64,000 nucleotides of DNA, from assembly GCF_000247815.1 (NCBI RefSeq), contig NC_021678.1:7708874-7772873 (forward strand). Direction: 5' to 3'. The position numbers and the translations under genes are program-made. The notes beneath the pieces are model-generated. The model was not told the origin of the DNA. It saw only the letters and a list, made by a program, of their open reading frames with translations, and made no database searches. This document shows, piece by piece, positions 52,287 to 64,000 of the stretch. Position 1 is the first letter of the stretch. The number at the start of each line of letters is the position of its first letter. This DNA is from Ficedula albicollis (lineage: Eukaryota; Chordata; Aves; Passeriformes; Muscicapidae).

Positions 52287-55200
52287 GAAGTTATTAAGGC
52301 AGAATAGCTTTTAAATTGCACATCTGTTTAGTCGTTCTGTTACTACAGTCCCTTTTGTAACACATTGTTCTCTTATTATAGATTAGACGTATCTTCTAAT
52401 GATAATAGAATCCTTTTGGGTTTTCAGCACCTGTGCAAAGGATGTGGTTACTAATTTGGAATAAGAGTCAAGCTGCTGGAAAACATCTCACTTGAGGTTA
52501 GATCCATGTTGTGTTTTAACAGAAAGAAACAGCCCTTGGTACTTCAATGTTTTTTACTCACAGGAAAAAGATATTACAGAGCTAATGTACTATGATTTTA
52601 CTCATTTAATTAGAGATGGAATAGTGCATTGGACCAACTAAAATGGATAAACTCTGATTTAGTGAAACAGGTACTTTGGATGGTACAAGCACTAGTGTAA
52701 CACAATACATGATCAGTCTAAATGGGGAGCCTGCAAAACAACATCATGTTTGAATTGGTTGTGGAATGAGAAGATTATAAGAGAAATGGTATTTTTGCTC
52801 AGTTTGTGGCCGTATTTTTTTGGTGCAAGGAAGGATGATTGAGTTTTGGTTGGGCCAATAATGTATGTGTGGCACAGGGCAGCAATCTGTGGAGGCATTT
52901 GCTTTGTACTGGGAAAAATTACAGTGGCCATAACTGACAAATGTATTCATGTTGGTCTGATCCCTGACAATTCCTGCATAGCACTCGGAGAGACTTTGGC
53001 ATTAACAGCCTAAGCAAGCACTAGCATTATAGCATTTGAAGCACTTGAAGTAATTCTTTGTGAAATACAAGGTGTGTATAATAATATGTGATAAATTATT
53101 GCATCTACTTCCTTGGGAATTTAAGAATTTCTAAGTTGTTAAATTGCAATGAGTTCCTGTGTTGCTGTGTTTGTAAGCACAGCCTGAATTTGGGAGTTCT
53201 TGCCACTTCAGACTGGGCTTGTGAAATTCTCACCTTCCAGCACTGGCCTGATCCATGTAGAGTTCCATGCAGATTTTATTGTGCTTTTAGGTAGGTCCCA
53301 GAAGAAAGGGGAAACATCTTGACAAATTAAGGCTGAAGTGTGAGATGTTACTGTTTTATAAGGAGCAGGCTGAGTTCATGTAATGTCTGAACATGACTGT
53401 GCAGCCTTGATGTTTTGCTGTGGGCTCTGCTGTCCCATCACCTGCTTCTGTGCATCCTCATCCCATGGCCTCCAATTGCACTGCTGTTCACAGGACCTAG
53501 AGTTCTTGATACCCTCTGAAGTAAGAGAGCTCTGATTGCACCTGCTGGTGAGTTTTGAGTGTTTGCAAACCGTGGAATGAAGTGGTTGGGAGGCTGAGAG
53601 TGCAAACCATGGGTTCTTCCTGCTGCAACCTCTATTATTGAAGCACAAAACTCAGCCATGGTTCTCTCAAAGTCAAAGCAGGTGGGGGATAGCTGCATGT
53701 TCTACAGAACAGCAGTCTCTCCCAATTTATTTGTAAGGCTTGAGATGATAATTAATGAAGAGAGTAACACTGAATTTTAATTGGGCTGTAATTATTATAC
53801 AGCAATTTATAAAGTGAGACTTTCAAGACTGTTCATCCCCTACAGCATTTTTTTCCTCAGCTAAATCGAACTATAAAAGTTAGAGGGAGATAAATAATTG
53901 GTCCTGAAATATACTTATCACAAGTGGGTCAAGTGTATTTGTGTTGGTGGGCACCATTTATTATGATTTACGTGGAGGAATCACCTCCATGTCAGCTCTG
54001 ATAGCCTGAAGACCAGGCACTTGTTAATGACAGGCAGAGCTGACACTGGAGCTGCACTGAATTTATCAGAAGTCAGGAGACTTCCAGCTGGATCCAGTCC
54101 ATGCCCTGAGACTCACGGAGAATCTCAAATATGACCCCCAAAATCGCCAAGAATATGAGTGGGATAGATGGAGGGATTTCCTTCCCCAAATTTTTACGAG
54201 CTCCATCTAAAGCTCAATCCAGGTTTAGTCCACCCAAACCTGGATTGGCCAAGAGAGAAAACAATGAACCTGATGCAGTTCTACAGATAGTGGTATTCTT
54301 AATTGGGCTTTAGATGTCAAGCAGTGCAGAGCAAATCTCTTCCCCTTATTTGGATTTTTCTGTTAGCAGCACGAGCAGTGGTGGCTTTTGCTCCAAAAAA
54401 AGGTGTCAGAACTTACGAAAGGGGAAAACTCAAGAAAAGTTCACTGCTGGGCTGGCTCAAGAGATAAGATATTTATTTCGAATACCCAACCATCTGAAGA
54501 TCTTGATCTCAGCTTCTCCTGTGAGATCTCTAATTTTTCTTGTGTCCAACAGGGCTAGATATGTTGGAAAGGTGGAGTTTCCTGTGGTGTGGAAGAAAGA
54601 TGCAAGAATGGTGCTATTACTTGCTTCTGTCCTTATTTGTAAAATTCCACCTGCAAATGCTGCTTTTTCTCAAGTAAAGGCAGTCTCTAGGGGAAAAAGA
54701 TGGAAAGATGGCCAGCTGGTCACAGTAGGGGTCAGCATTAAGGATTCCTGCAGGAGAAAGATAAAAAAAAATTATCTGTCCTCAGGTGGGAAATATCCCA
54801 AGAAAAATAGTAATAGCAAAGTCCATAATCCAAGTTGAATTATGAAACAGGTCAGGTCTAGAAGGCTGTAAAGACCCCTACCTCCAGCTAACTCATTAAC
54901 AAGCCTCCCATCTCCCACAGGAAATTTCTCTTGTTTACTGAGTTCTCAACCCTGAGATTACAAATAATGGAGAAAAGTAAATACCTCAGCATGTTGGAGC
55001 AGGCTTTCAAACCTGAGCTTGGAAAGGCAAGTTGAGGAGCTGGAATCTCACCACTGCAGATCTTCAGGAGAAGTTTCGAAAATAATCTGGAATGGAGTAG
55101 CAGGTATCCCACGAGAGATACCTAAAGTAGCTAAATTACAAAGGACATTGACAGACCTAGTTTTCTGTGATTTGTGGTTAACCAAAATTTTGCATTTCTT

Positions 55201-57525
55201 GGGCTATATTTTAAGATGTAAGCATAATTTTCCAGCAACTGATAATGAAGGGATTTCCTACTGAGATTTTCTGGAAACCACTGAGGTCCAATTTTGATAA
55301 TTTCTCTAACAGAGTGAGGAGAAAAAAGAAATATCTACAAATGCCTCAAGTTGAATTTAAAAATGTCATTTTTAATTGTTGTTCTGATAGAAATACAAGA
55401 GACCTTCATGAAAAACCTCCCTCTCTCTTTACTCACACACACACAGATTTTCACCACTAATTCTGGGTTAGCCATTTCTGCTGCACACAAGGAAATATCC
55501 CACTGGGAATCTTTGCATACACCAAAAGATAAAGCTCTGTATACACGGAAATATGGGTGGTTATTGCAACTGTTATTTTGTATGGTTGCATTTTTTTTGT
55601 TATTCCCATAGAAATTAATCATTTCAGTATAATATGGAGTCAGAAGCATCTTTTCTGTGCAGGAGTTGAGAATATCTGAAGTGACTGGCATTTGGTGGAA
55701 GGAAAAAAGAACAGAATGTAAATCTCTCAGAGCTGAAGCCTTCTACTCAATAAAGTAAGCAGTTCTTAGGAAAGAAAAACATGTTTCTTTGGTGGTGCCT
55801 GATTATGATTTCTTTTATTGTCAGCTGGCAGAGGGGGTTTGACGTGTATTGTTTTGTCTGAGAAGAAGTTCTGCCTCTTCTGTACCCCCAACAACAAAAT
55901 TGAGAATTATCTCTATTTTCCATGGAGACCTTAATGAATTCAGACAGCACTAATGTGTCATTTCCAGCAAGGACTTGTGTTTATTTGCTTGGTTCATGGT
56001 GTCATGAAGCTGTGTCTGTTCTGGAAACTATCAAGGCTATTCAATTTGGCTGCTGATAGAAAAATTTCCTTCTGTTACGTTTTCTTTCTCTCATGTAGAA
56101 TCATTTAAAGTTATTGAAATTAGTAAAAATGCTTCAGTTTGTTTCTTTAGATGTGTCAGTTAGCAACAACTCAATTTGCAGCTGCCACTCATGTTTAACC
56201 AAGCAAATGAGCAAGTGAGCCAAGAAAACAAAATTGTGGCTGTGTGTGCTGACTGGTTAAAATTTGTGTTCTTCGTACAGTTTCCATTCTTTCAACTCCC
56301 ACAGGAATTAATCGGGCCTGGACACTCTGACATCCAGATGGGTTTTCCACCAAGAGGAAAAGCCTAATTAGGCTGCAAGTAGCAGCAGAATGTATTCCAC
56401 AGCGCTCCACGGTGGGTGACACTGTGTCCTGAACGACTCTGAGGCTCTGGTGAGAATTAGGACAAATTTGAGCTCACGTTGTCTTTTGTGGTAACTGTAA
56501 GCACTTAACAAGTGCCCACTAAACACATCCAGGTTTATCACATCCTACCTTACAGAGACTTCCAGTGATGATGTCCAAGAATTGGACTAGGTTGGATAGT
56601 CTGGTCTCAGGTAGTGCTGGGAAAAGAATTAGCTCGCTGAAAGGCGCCAGGACAGGCCATCTGCCTGTGTGCAGCCAGGTTCAGGGGTGCACTGTGAGTC
56701 TGCAGCCCCTGGGACCAAAGCCTTGATTAGCAGGACAAAACAAGACTACAGCATTGCCAGCAGATATTACTCAGAAATCCAAAAATACTGCTTGCAGGTG
56801 GTATAAAATCAAGCTTCAGAAAATGTTGGACTATGCTTAAGTCAGACTGGTGAGGATAAAGACCCTTTGTAAAGAGGGAAAGCCAGGACAGGAAAGATTT
56901 GGAGCTGAAGAATAGATGTCTGGTGTCAGACCACTGCTAACACAGCCTTGATCTTTCAGCTCTCCATATCTCCCTGCTTTTGATCACCTCTAGCATAAAA
57001 AGGCTGAAATGTTGCACCATTAAAGTCTGCAGCACCGATAAACATGGGGAAACCATTACTTGTAAGCAATAATCATTTTGGCTATTGCAGAATAATACTG
57101 AACACCTTCCAAAATGCATGTACACATAAATCTGGCGTGCATATGCATATTTGAAACAGCTGCTAATCAGCTTTAATTGCTCAGGTCTGTGCTTTTAGGA
57201 TGTTTCTTAATGTTGCTTCTTATTCTTTAAAATTCTACAACGATTTGTTGGAATATTATTGTCATCTTTGACTAGTTTAATGAACAGAGCCCATATGGAG
57301 AATCGAATATGCTGCACATTCATGCAGGAGACGAAAGCCAGCAGTAAAACCCAACACCATGGCAACTTTTTAGCTACAGAATATCAGCAAGAATTTTCCG
57401 GGATTTTCTAAGACTCCAAAATGGTTAGTTAAGGAAAAATCTCCTCATGACAGAGATAATTTTTTTCTATTTGTTTCCCACAGATGTAATTTCTTTCTAA
57501 ATTATTGGGTTTTTTTCTGAAAGGA
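52287..57525. other. Noncoding; one 174-codon frame of unknown meaning
   Basis: This is AT-rich. Frames at 54131-54313 and 54314-54838 (+) are contiguous and in phase, separated only by one TAG, giving about 235 codons with a single stop. The predicted product is lysine- and serine-rich with no recognised domain. An (AC)n run lies at 55434-55446. Nothing else is supported. Confidence 0.35.
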
Positions 57526-57526
57526 T

Positions 57527-57561
<35 letters not shown>
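57526..57561. repeat. (TTTA)9 microsatellite
   Basis: Nine uninterrupted TTTA units. Confidence 0.97.
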
Positions 57562-57562
<1 letters not shown>

Positions 57563-57963
57563 ACAAAGCTATGAGAAAGTGATAATCTACCTATTCTTAG
57601 TAAAACAATATGGGATACTGGATTTATTCTAGCATGCAAACTTGAATAAAACGAAATTAATTTCTGGAGTTATAGTAACGATATTTTAAATATCTTCCTT
57701 TTTACTGTAATTTTCCCAGAAAATATTGTAGTGCCAATTTATTTAGGGCTTTGACATCTTCAGGAGATGTTCTTGTAAAAATACAAGAAAGGAAGGCTTA
57801 CACATAGGAATTGGTTTATAACAGATTATATGTTAACACACTGAAGCTACTCTATGACTAAAAGATTGTAATGACTCTATTAATTTAGAAATTTTTAAAG
57901 TTTCCTATTTTTTTAATTGCTCAGATTGCTACCATGAGGTTTTTGTGTTTGTGTGTGTTTTTC

Positions 57964-58022
57964 TTTTTTTTTTTTTTTTTTTTTTTTTAGTTTGTGTGTT
58001 TTTTTTTTTTTTTTTTTTTTTT
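57964..58022. repeat. Paired T homopolymers T27 and T22
   Basis: T27 (57964-57990) and T22 (58001-58022) are separated by AGTTTGTGTG. A near copy of that spacer lies just upstream (TTTGTGTGTG near 57950). This may be a small duplication or the remains of an antisense poly(A) tail. Confidence 0.9.
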
Positions 58023-59513
58023 CTTTTAGTTTCTGTTGATTTTGCAATGAAGTGCGAGATTAATTTGAGGTAATTACTTGACAGTAGCAATAAGTGCTGA
58101 TACTGGCTTGCTACAGATGCAAAGGAAGGATTTGTGTTTCTAGAACTGGAAACCTTAATATGCAGACCACATACAAGCTTGGAACTTCTTGAGAATGGAA
58201 ATAATCATGTAAAAGTGGAGTTGGAAAAGAAAGATACAAAGACATGCATGAGGTAAACAAATTTTAAAGCTTTCCTCAGAGCAATGTTTTTGTCAGAAAA
58301 CTTTCTTGCTGTGCCAGGTCATGCTAAAAGTAAAGAAGAATTTGTGTCAAAACCGTGATGGAAAAGTGCTCTGATAATAGAATATTAGCTTTGTCTTGTT
58401 CTTTTGCTGAAGAAGGGCCAAAATGATTTGTAATAATTTGAAGGGCAGGTCAGAATCAAAGTTGGTAAAAGGATCAGGGGCCATGTGATTCACAGTCTGC
58501 GAGGCTCTTGCAGATTTCCCAGATCTGGCTGTGGGGCTCTGTGTTACTGGAACCTGGGGAGCTTAAGCCTCTTGGATGCTGCTGTTTCACAGGGCTGGCT
58601 GATACAGTCTGTAAATTAATTAAGGGTATAACCGGATTGGCACTGAGTTTGTGTCTTCACAGGAACACAGTCAACTTCCAAACAGATTGCTTCTGCCCCC
58701 AGAAGCTTTGTTTCCAGGTACAGCCCAGAAATCAGCATATTTGCTTAGGAAATGTTTTTGTTTTTGAGTAGTTGTCATAAGGAGCTTGCTGTAAAATTCT
58801 GCCGTGAGTTAATATTCTTGGAATTTAGTTTAAGACGCTGGTCTTGGCAGAAACTTGTTATGCAAATAATATCCTCCAGATGTGAAGTGTATCATGGAAA
58901 ATACTAAAGAATGCATCTCTACAGTGCAGCAAGAATGTACAAAGTAGTCTATGCAATGTCTTTTTATGACAAGAAACATAAAATAGAAATACACATTGAA
59001 ACCCATAGACGTACATTATATACGCCTTACAAAGCTTTGACCTTGCCCAAATTTTGAACAGGGATTTTTCCTGATACTTTTCTGGAATCAGTTCCTTATA
59101 AAACAATGTAAATTACTCAGGGATGCATTCACCTGTAGAATCCATACTCTTACTAGGTGGGCACAAGAAATGAGGGAAGACAGACCTGGATACTAAAGAG
59201 CTCTTAATGTACCATTGGCTTGGTATAAGCCCATGGTGAGCCAGAGAGGTGTGAAAGCCTAGAAAATAGCAATGAGCTCTTCTCTATTTCAAGATAATTT
59301 TTACATAATTTGGGAACTGAAAAATGAAACTCTGAATATTTATTTATACTGAAAGAGCAGTGCATTCCTCAGTGACAGGTTCTGTCTTGAAACAGAGTGG
59401 CAAGGACCCTGAAAATATGTCCAGCATAGAAATCAGCTTTGAAATCTTCAGAGCTCCTGTTGCAACATGTGAAAGCTTTGATCACTTTTTGCAGCAATTA
59501 TAACACTTTAGGA
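58023..59513. other. Noncoding, nothing recognised
   Basis: This is AT-rich DNA with short frames only. Confidence 0.45.
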
Positions 59514-59543
59514 AAACAACAAACAACAACAACAACAACAAAA
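59514..59543. repeat. (AAC)n microsatellite
   Basis: A run of AAC units lies directly next to the 87-bp tandem duplication. Confidence 0.93.
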
Positions 59544-59717
59544 TAGCCCTGCACTGTAAGAGGGCTTAAGGCTAAATCATGCTTCAGAAACTTTGGTGAT
59601 TTCCACCCTCTGCTGTGCCACAAAGCCCCATAGCCCTACACTGTAAGAGGGCTTAAGGCTAAATCATGCTTCAGAAACTTTGGTGATTTCCACCCTCTGC
59701 TGTGCCACAAAGCCCCA
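59544..59717. repeat. 87-bp tandem duplication
   Basis: TAGCCCTRCACTGTAAGAGG starts at 59544 and 59631. One difference is visible across 87 bp. Confidence 0.95.
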
Positions 59718-61600
59718 TGTCAAGTCAGGATACAATTGTTAGGTGAGAGGGATGAATAAGGCTGCTTGGATATAGCAGAAGTGAAATGAAGAGTTCAGTG
59801 AGGAATGCTCAGCCCCAGATCTCAGCTTGCTTATCAAATACCAGCTCTGCCAAGCTCAGGGCTGCCCCAGCAGGGTGGGGATCCTCACCACCTCTGCAGC
59901 CTCACCTTCAAAGGCCATGTCTGAGAAATCCTTTTAAGAAAGCTGATGAGATGATGTCAGAAATAGCCCAAGTCCAAAATAATTTCTCAGTAATATTTTA
60001 CAAAGTTTTCCCAGGTCCTTCAATGGATCTCTAAATTGGTCCAACAGTCAACCAAAAGAACTTGTGATGCACTTTATACAAAATTCTGGGTCCTGACCAA
60101 ACCTGCTCATAAGACACTACCTGGAATATACCCTCGTCTTCTACCTTAAGAGGGTTTTGTTCCACTTCACATCATAATTGTAAGCATCTTCATTTGTTTC
60201 AGCCTGCTTCTTTATTTTATTTTATTTTTTATTTTAGCACAAAAAGGAAGGTAGTTGTAACTCAGTAAACGCATTTTATGCAAAGCTTTTATATCTATCC
60301 TATAAAGCTCCCGTTTGTTTCTTTCTTCTGGAGGCATAAAAGTTTGTTTATTAAATATAATAATAATCATAAAGTAGGCATCACTTCAGATTCCAGTGTA
60401 TTTTTCCCCAGCCTCATTATAGCTCTATTTCCTAGTGCATAACCAGCATGTGTCACACTGAATGAAGGCTGGCTCCAGAATAACATATCTGTAAGATGAT
60501 TGCTCTTGGAACACACAGTGACCTTATTCTACAATTAAATGCAAAACGTGTCTGGAAAAAATTGATGCTAAAAGTCTTAACTTATGCTCACCAGAGACTG
60601 CTAGTGCAGAGACAAATGCTGTCATATTAACCTCAGTTGTTTAGTTTTGGCACCAGAGGACTCCTGCCAGGGGGTGGATCCTGTGCAACAGAATGTGGAA
60701 TGGATAGGGCTTTATTCAACAAAACTTCTGTAATTTAATTTCCACAAAGGATATCAAACCCCCAGATTCCTAGAATGGCATTTTGATATGAGTTCATTGG
60801 GAGGAAGTTTTCCTCAGATAAGAAAGAAAAAGGAGGGGACTCTGCCAGGATTTCTGGGTGCCAGTGCACATCTTGAAGTCTTTCATAATTAATTTCAAGC
60901 ATGATGGAAGATACCCTAACAGAATCAGTCCAATTTTAAGCTAAATGCAGAATATATTGCAATATACCCCAGAAGTAAAATGTGTTTTAGGAAAGTTTGG
61001 CATTTTTCGTAATTTCTTTATTCACTTGAAAAAGTCTGAAATTAGGTAAATAATTTTAAATACTGGTTTCTAGCCCAACTTTTTCAGTCAGTACATCATG
61101 GACACTTAGGTAAGTGAACTGGCTTTGCACAAGGCAAACAGAATGAAATTATTTTTAAAACCATTAAAAATGTATCGTGTTTTTCAATTTCCCTTCACTG
61201 TCCCTGACCTTCTTAGTAGAAGTGAAAAAGGTTTATATTCATCCTGTACAGCTTGTAGACTTCCAGACCTGAAGTTTCTGCCTTTCTTACCCTGTAATGA
61301 TCTATTTTTTTTTCTTGTAAGGTTACATTCATCCCGACCAGCCCTTCCATTTACTCAGTTCTCATAAGTTGTAGCCACATCACCCTTCAAATGAGCCCAT
61401 CATTTCAAGGCTGTGAGGAGCAGGCTCCTGAGACAGGTGACAGGATCTGTTTGTCTGATGCCCTCTGTGTCCTCTCTGGAACTTCACACTTCCACGGTGG
61501 GAATACAGCCGTATTTTATTCTGCCTCCCGAGACAAGACATCCACTTTTGATCTCATCTGTCTCTTCTTCCTTCACACACAACCTTGGGTTTTCAGAAAG
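59718..61600. other. Noncoding, nothing recognised
   Basis: This is AT-rich intron-like DNA; no gene, repeat or RNA feature supported. Confidence 0.45.
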
Positions 61601-61676
61601 GCCACTCTTTCCCTCTTGGCCTATCTTTAGAGTTCTCAGCCACTCTTTCCCTCTTGGCCTATCTTTAGAGTTGTAC
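61601..61676. repeat. 38-bp tandem duplication
   Basis: GCCACTCTTTCCCTCTTGGC starts at 61601 and 61639. The copies are identical over about 36 bp. Confidence 0.93.
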
Positions 61677-64000
61677 AGTAAAATAGCATACAGCAAAAGG
61701 AGTCACCTCAGTCACCAGCTCAGTCAGACCAAGGCCCTCTGAGATGTTCAGTGAGACTTGCTGGGGTTTTTCCTCCCTTTTAAGATTAATTTCTGCTCTT
61801 TGACTGTTTTAAGCTGAGGAAGCCTAGTTTTGTAGCAGGTTCAGCCTAGAATGCTGTATGTTGCTGAAGCATGCAGTCAGTAGGAAGTGAATGGCTTTTG
61901 TCAACAGGTATTTTTGGCCAATGAAAATAACCATGAAAAAAGAAGTGTGAACCTTGGCTGAGCATCACTGCTATCAGAGTTCATTTTGGTTTTGACATCA
62001 AAATGCTCTAAACGACCAAGAAAATGATCTGAGAGTCACCAAGAGAATGTTATGAAATTTTCTGTGACCTTGCAAGCTCCCTTCACTCCCTTCCCTCACA
62101 ACTCTGCAGAAATCTGAAGTTGTATCATCAGATCAACTCTGAGAGTCCTCCGGGGCAGGTTAGGTAAACCTTGAGGGTCAGATTTGCACTGGTCCTTAAA
62201 CTGCCTCTCACCAGTAGCAAACACTGCATTTGGTAGTCTTCTAAAACCCCAGCACAGGTTTTCATTGTTTCATGTTTTACTGCTCCTCCAGCCATCAGCC
62301 AGGGGTCCCCTTGCCCTCCCTGCAGGAGGCTGGCTGAGCAGAGGAGGTCACCCGGAGGGAGGGGCACTGCTGTCACCCTGCCTTGCTCTGGGATGTGTTT
62401 CCTGTTTCCTTTGAATCCCCAGGTGCTACAGGGGATGGTGCAGACCATATTCCAGAAGGTTTTCACTGGGTTTGCAATAAGGGAGCTGGGCATGCAGCCC
62501 TGCCTTGAAAGTCGGCTGGCTGCTGCTGTGTGATCAAACCTCCCAGGAGTGAGTTTCTCAGGAGCAGGGAGAGCCAGGCTTTGATAAACCACATGAAGTT
62601 TCCTTGGGTAAAAACCTTGCCTCTCCCTATCCAGCCAGCAGCCAGTAGAGAGCAATATTGCACACACATGAGAAATTAGTTCACTGAACTGTATTAGTCT
62701 AAGGGGAATTAGCCACTATAATTATTGTTTTCCTTCTCGGTACTGCTGTAATAACTAAGCTATACATAAAGGAGTTTAAGCTTTGCTAATTTTTTCATTC
62801 TTCTCAATACTTACTTTTTATCCTGTGTGTAGTCAATGGCTTGTCAAACCTGAAGCTGAACTTGTTTGGTATTACATATTTGAAATGATTTATTCACTAA
62901 GAACCCACTAATGGGATGTAACACATAAAAATTAGATTAAAGAAAAAATCCTTTAATCATCTAGTTGAATAAAGCTTTCTGCTTCTATGATGAATTTATA
63001 TCCGCTCCCTATTTTGTATAAACTAATATTATTTTCAGAATTCAATTTGAATTAGATTACCACAAAGGATTCACAAAATTGCAATGTATGTACATATTAT
63101 ATTAGTACATTAGTATAAGATCTTCTTCAACTCGTATTTTGCCATCTCCTTTGTGAAATTCAGTCCAATTTCTTCCCTGATACAATATTTATTGTATAAA
63201 TATACATATTTAATATATATATGAAGGTATATAAACATATTTACATATATATATAAATACCTATATAAAAATGCACAAGGTGACTCAACTTCTGAAATAA
63301 AATAAATTATACCTTAATGCCTGTCCATAATCACAGTTTTGAATCTGGAGTCTTTCAAGTAAAGAATGGATGATCAAACTTTAATAATTTATCCAGTATG
63401 TCCCAAAGTCTCTGAAGACAGCACAGGAAAAAAAAGGGATCTGGATACACACTAAAGATATGCATATAGTTTTATAATAGACCCTCTGTGTGAGTGACCC
63501 TTAATAAAAAATAAAAATCACAGACCATAAGCCACCAATGGTCTTCTTTCACACATTTATTCTGCAGCAGAAATGATCCTGAGCCCGAAATGCCAACATC
63601 CCTCCTCACTTGGGTCCAGGCTGTGAGAATGCCCTCTGTCTCCCTGGTCAGTCTTTCAGGTCTAGCTCTAGGATGTGAGCATCTGCTCCCAGCACTGAAA
63701 GCCCATCCCTTGCCTGACAGGAATGTGCTTAATGAAATAAAAGAGCAGTAAGATCAGCTACATTACTCAAGATTATTACTTTCTGCCACATTGTGTATTC
63801 ATGCTATAATTTACCACCACAGGAGATCCCAGGAACAAACTCAGGGTTTCACAAAGGCCTTTGTGGTGTTGTGGCTGAAATAGGAGGCAGCTACACCATA
63901 ATGAGGGCAATCAAATCCTACACTCCAGCACTCCTGGAGCCTGCAGAGGGGACTGGAGGGACTTCCCTCCTCTTCCCCACCCTCCCACCCAGGAGACTGT
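61677..64000. other. Noncoding; AT-rich tract at 63180-63270
   Basis: A GC-richer part at 62270-62600 has frames on both strands, the longest a 179-codon antisense frame at 62128-62667, without domains. TATA-type low-complexity DNA lies at 63180-63270. No LRR exon was recognised up to the window end. Confidence 0.4.

Noticed and set aside
62128..62667. 179-codon antisense frame in a GC-richer patch
   Set aside because: The plus strand is also open over much of it; no domain or splice signals were recognised.

Overview
The window looks like nuclear DNA of a bird, most likely a songbird. It is AT-rich and intronic in character. It carries fragments of CR1 LINE 3' ends and two long terminal repeats that resemble passerine endogenous retrovirus families. 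There is no bacterial gene organisation, and almost every open frame is short and has no recognisable domain. The species cannot be fixed from the sequence alone.

Only one protein-coding exon is well supported. It lies at 3538-3731 (+) and encodes a signal peptide plus an LRRNT cysteine cap with spacing CX3CXCX7C and the motif ELCPEPCHC. It ends in a phase-2 GTGAGT splice donor. This is how exon 1 of the luteinizing hormone/choriogonadotropin receptor gene (LHCGR) looks. No later exon was recognised in the following 60 kb, so most of the window is read as LHCGR intron 1. That reading is an inference.

Layout: 1-1187 is GC-rich DNA with no recognised gene. 1188-1935 is an antisense retroviral LTR. 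1961-2589 and 2883-3511 are two copies of a 629-bp block that holds a CR1 tail and the GC-rich proximal 5' flank of the LHCGR exon. 4995-5560 is a broken Ty3/gypsy-like integrase relic. 6199-7223 is a 0.5-kb tandem duplication. 9944-10476, 33495-33903 and 37199-37317 are long pure G runs that are probably assembly or sequencing artefacts. 12412-12908 holds two arrays of an 18-bp minisatellite. 15590-16420 is an ERVL-like LTR. 26930-27560 is a CpG-rich island. 38881-41294 is a 1.2-kb near-identical tandem duplication. Everything else is unannotated intronic DNA with microsatellites.

The most unusual property is the number of exactly two-copy tandem duplications. There are fifteen, with periods from 38 to 1209 bp, plus one spaced pair at 1961/2883. 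Together with the G runs, this raises two possibilities: a region of unusual duplication activity, or an assembly with haplotype and gap-filling errors. No previously undescribed gene system was found that the sequence can support.
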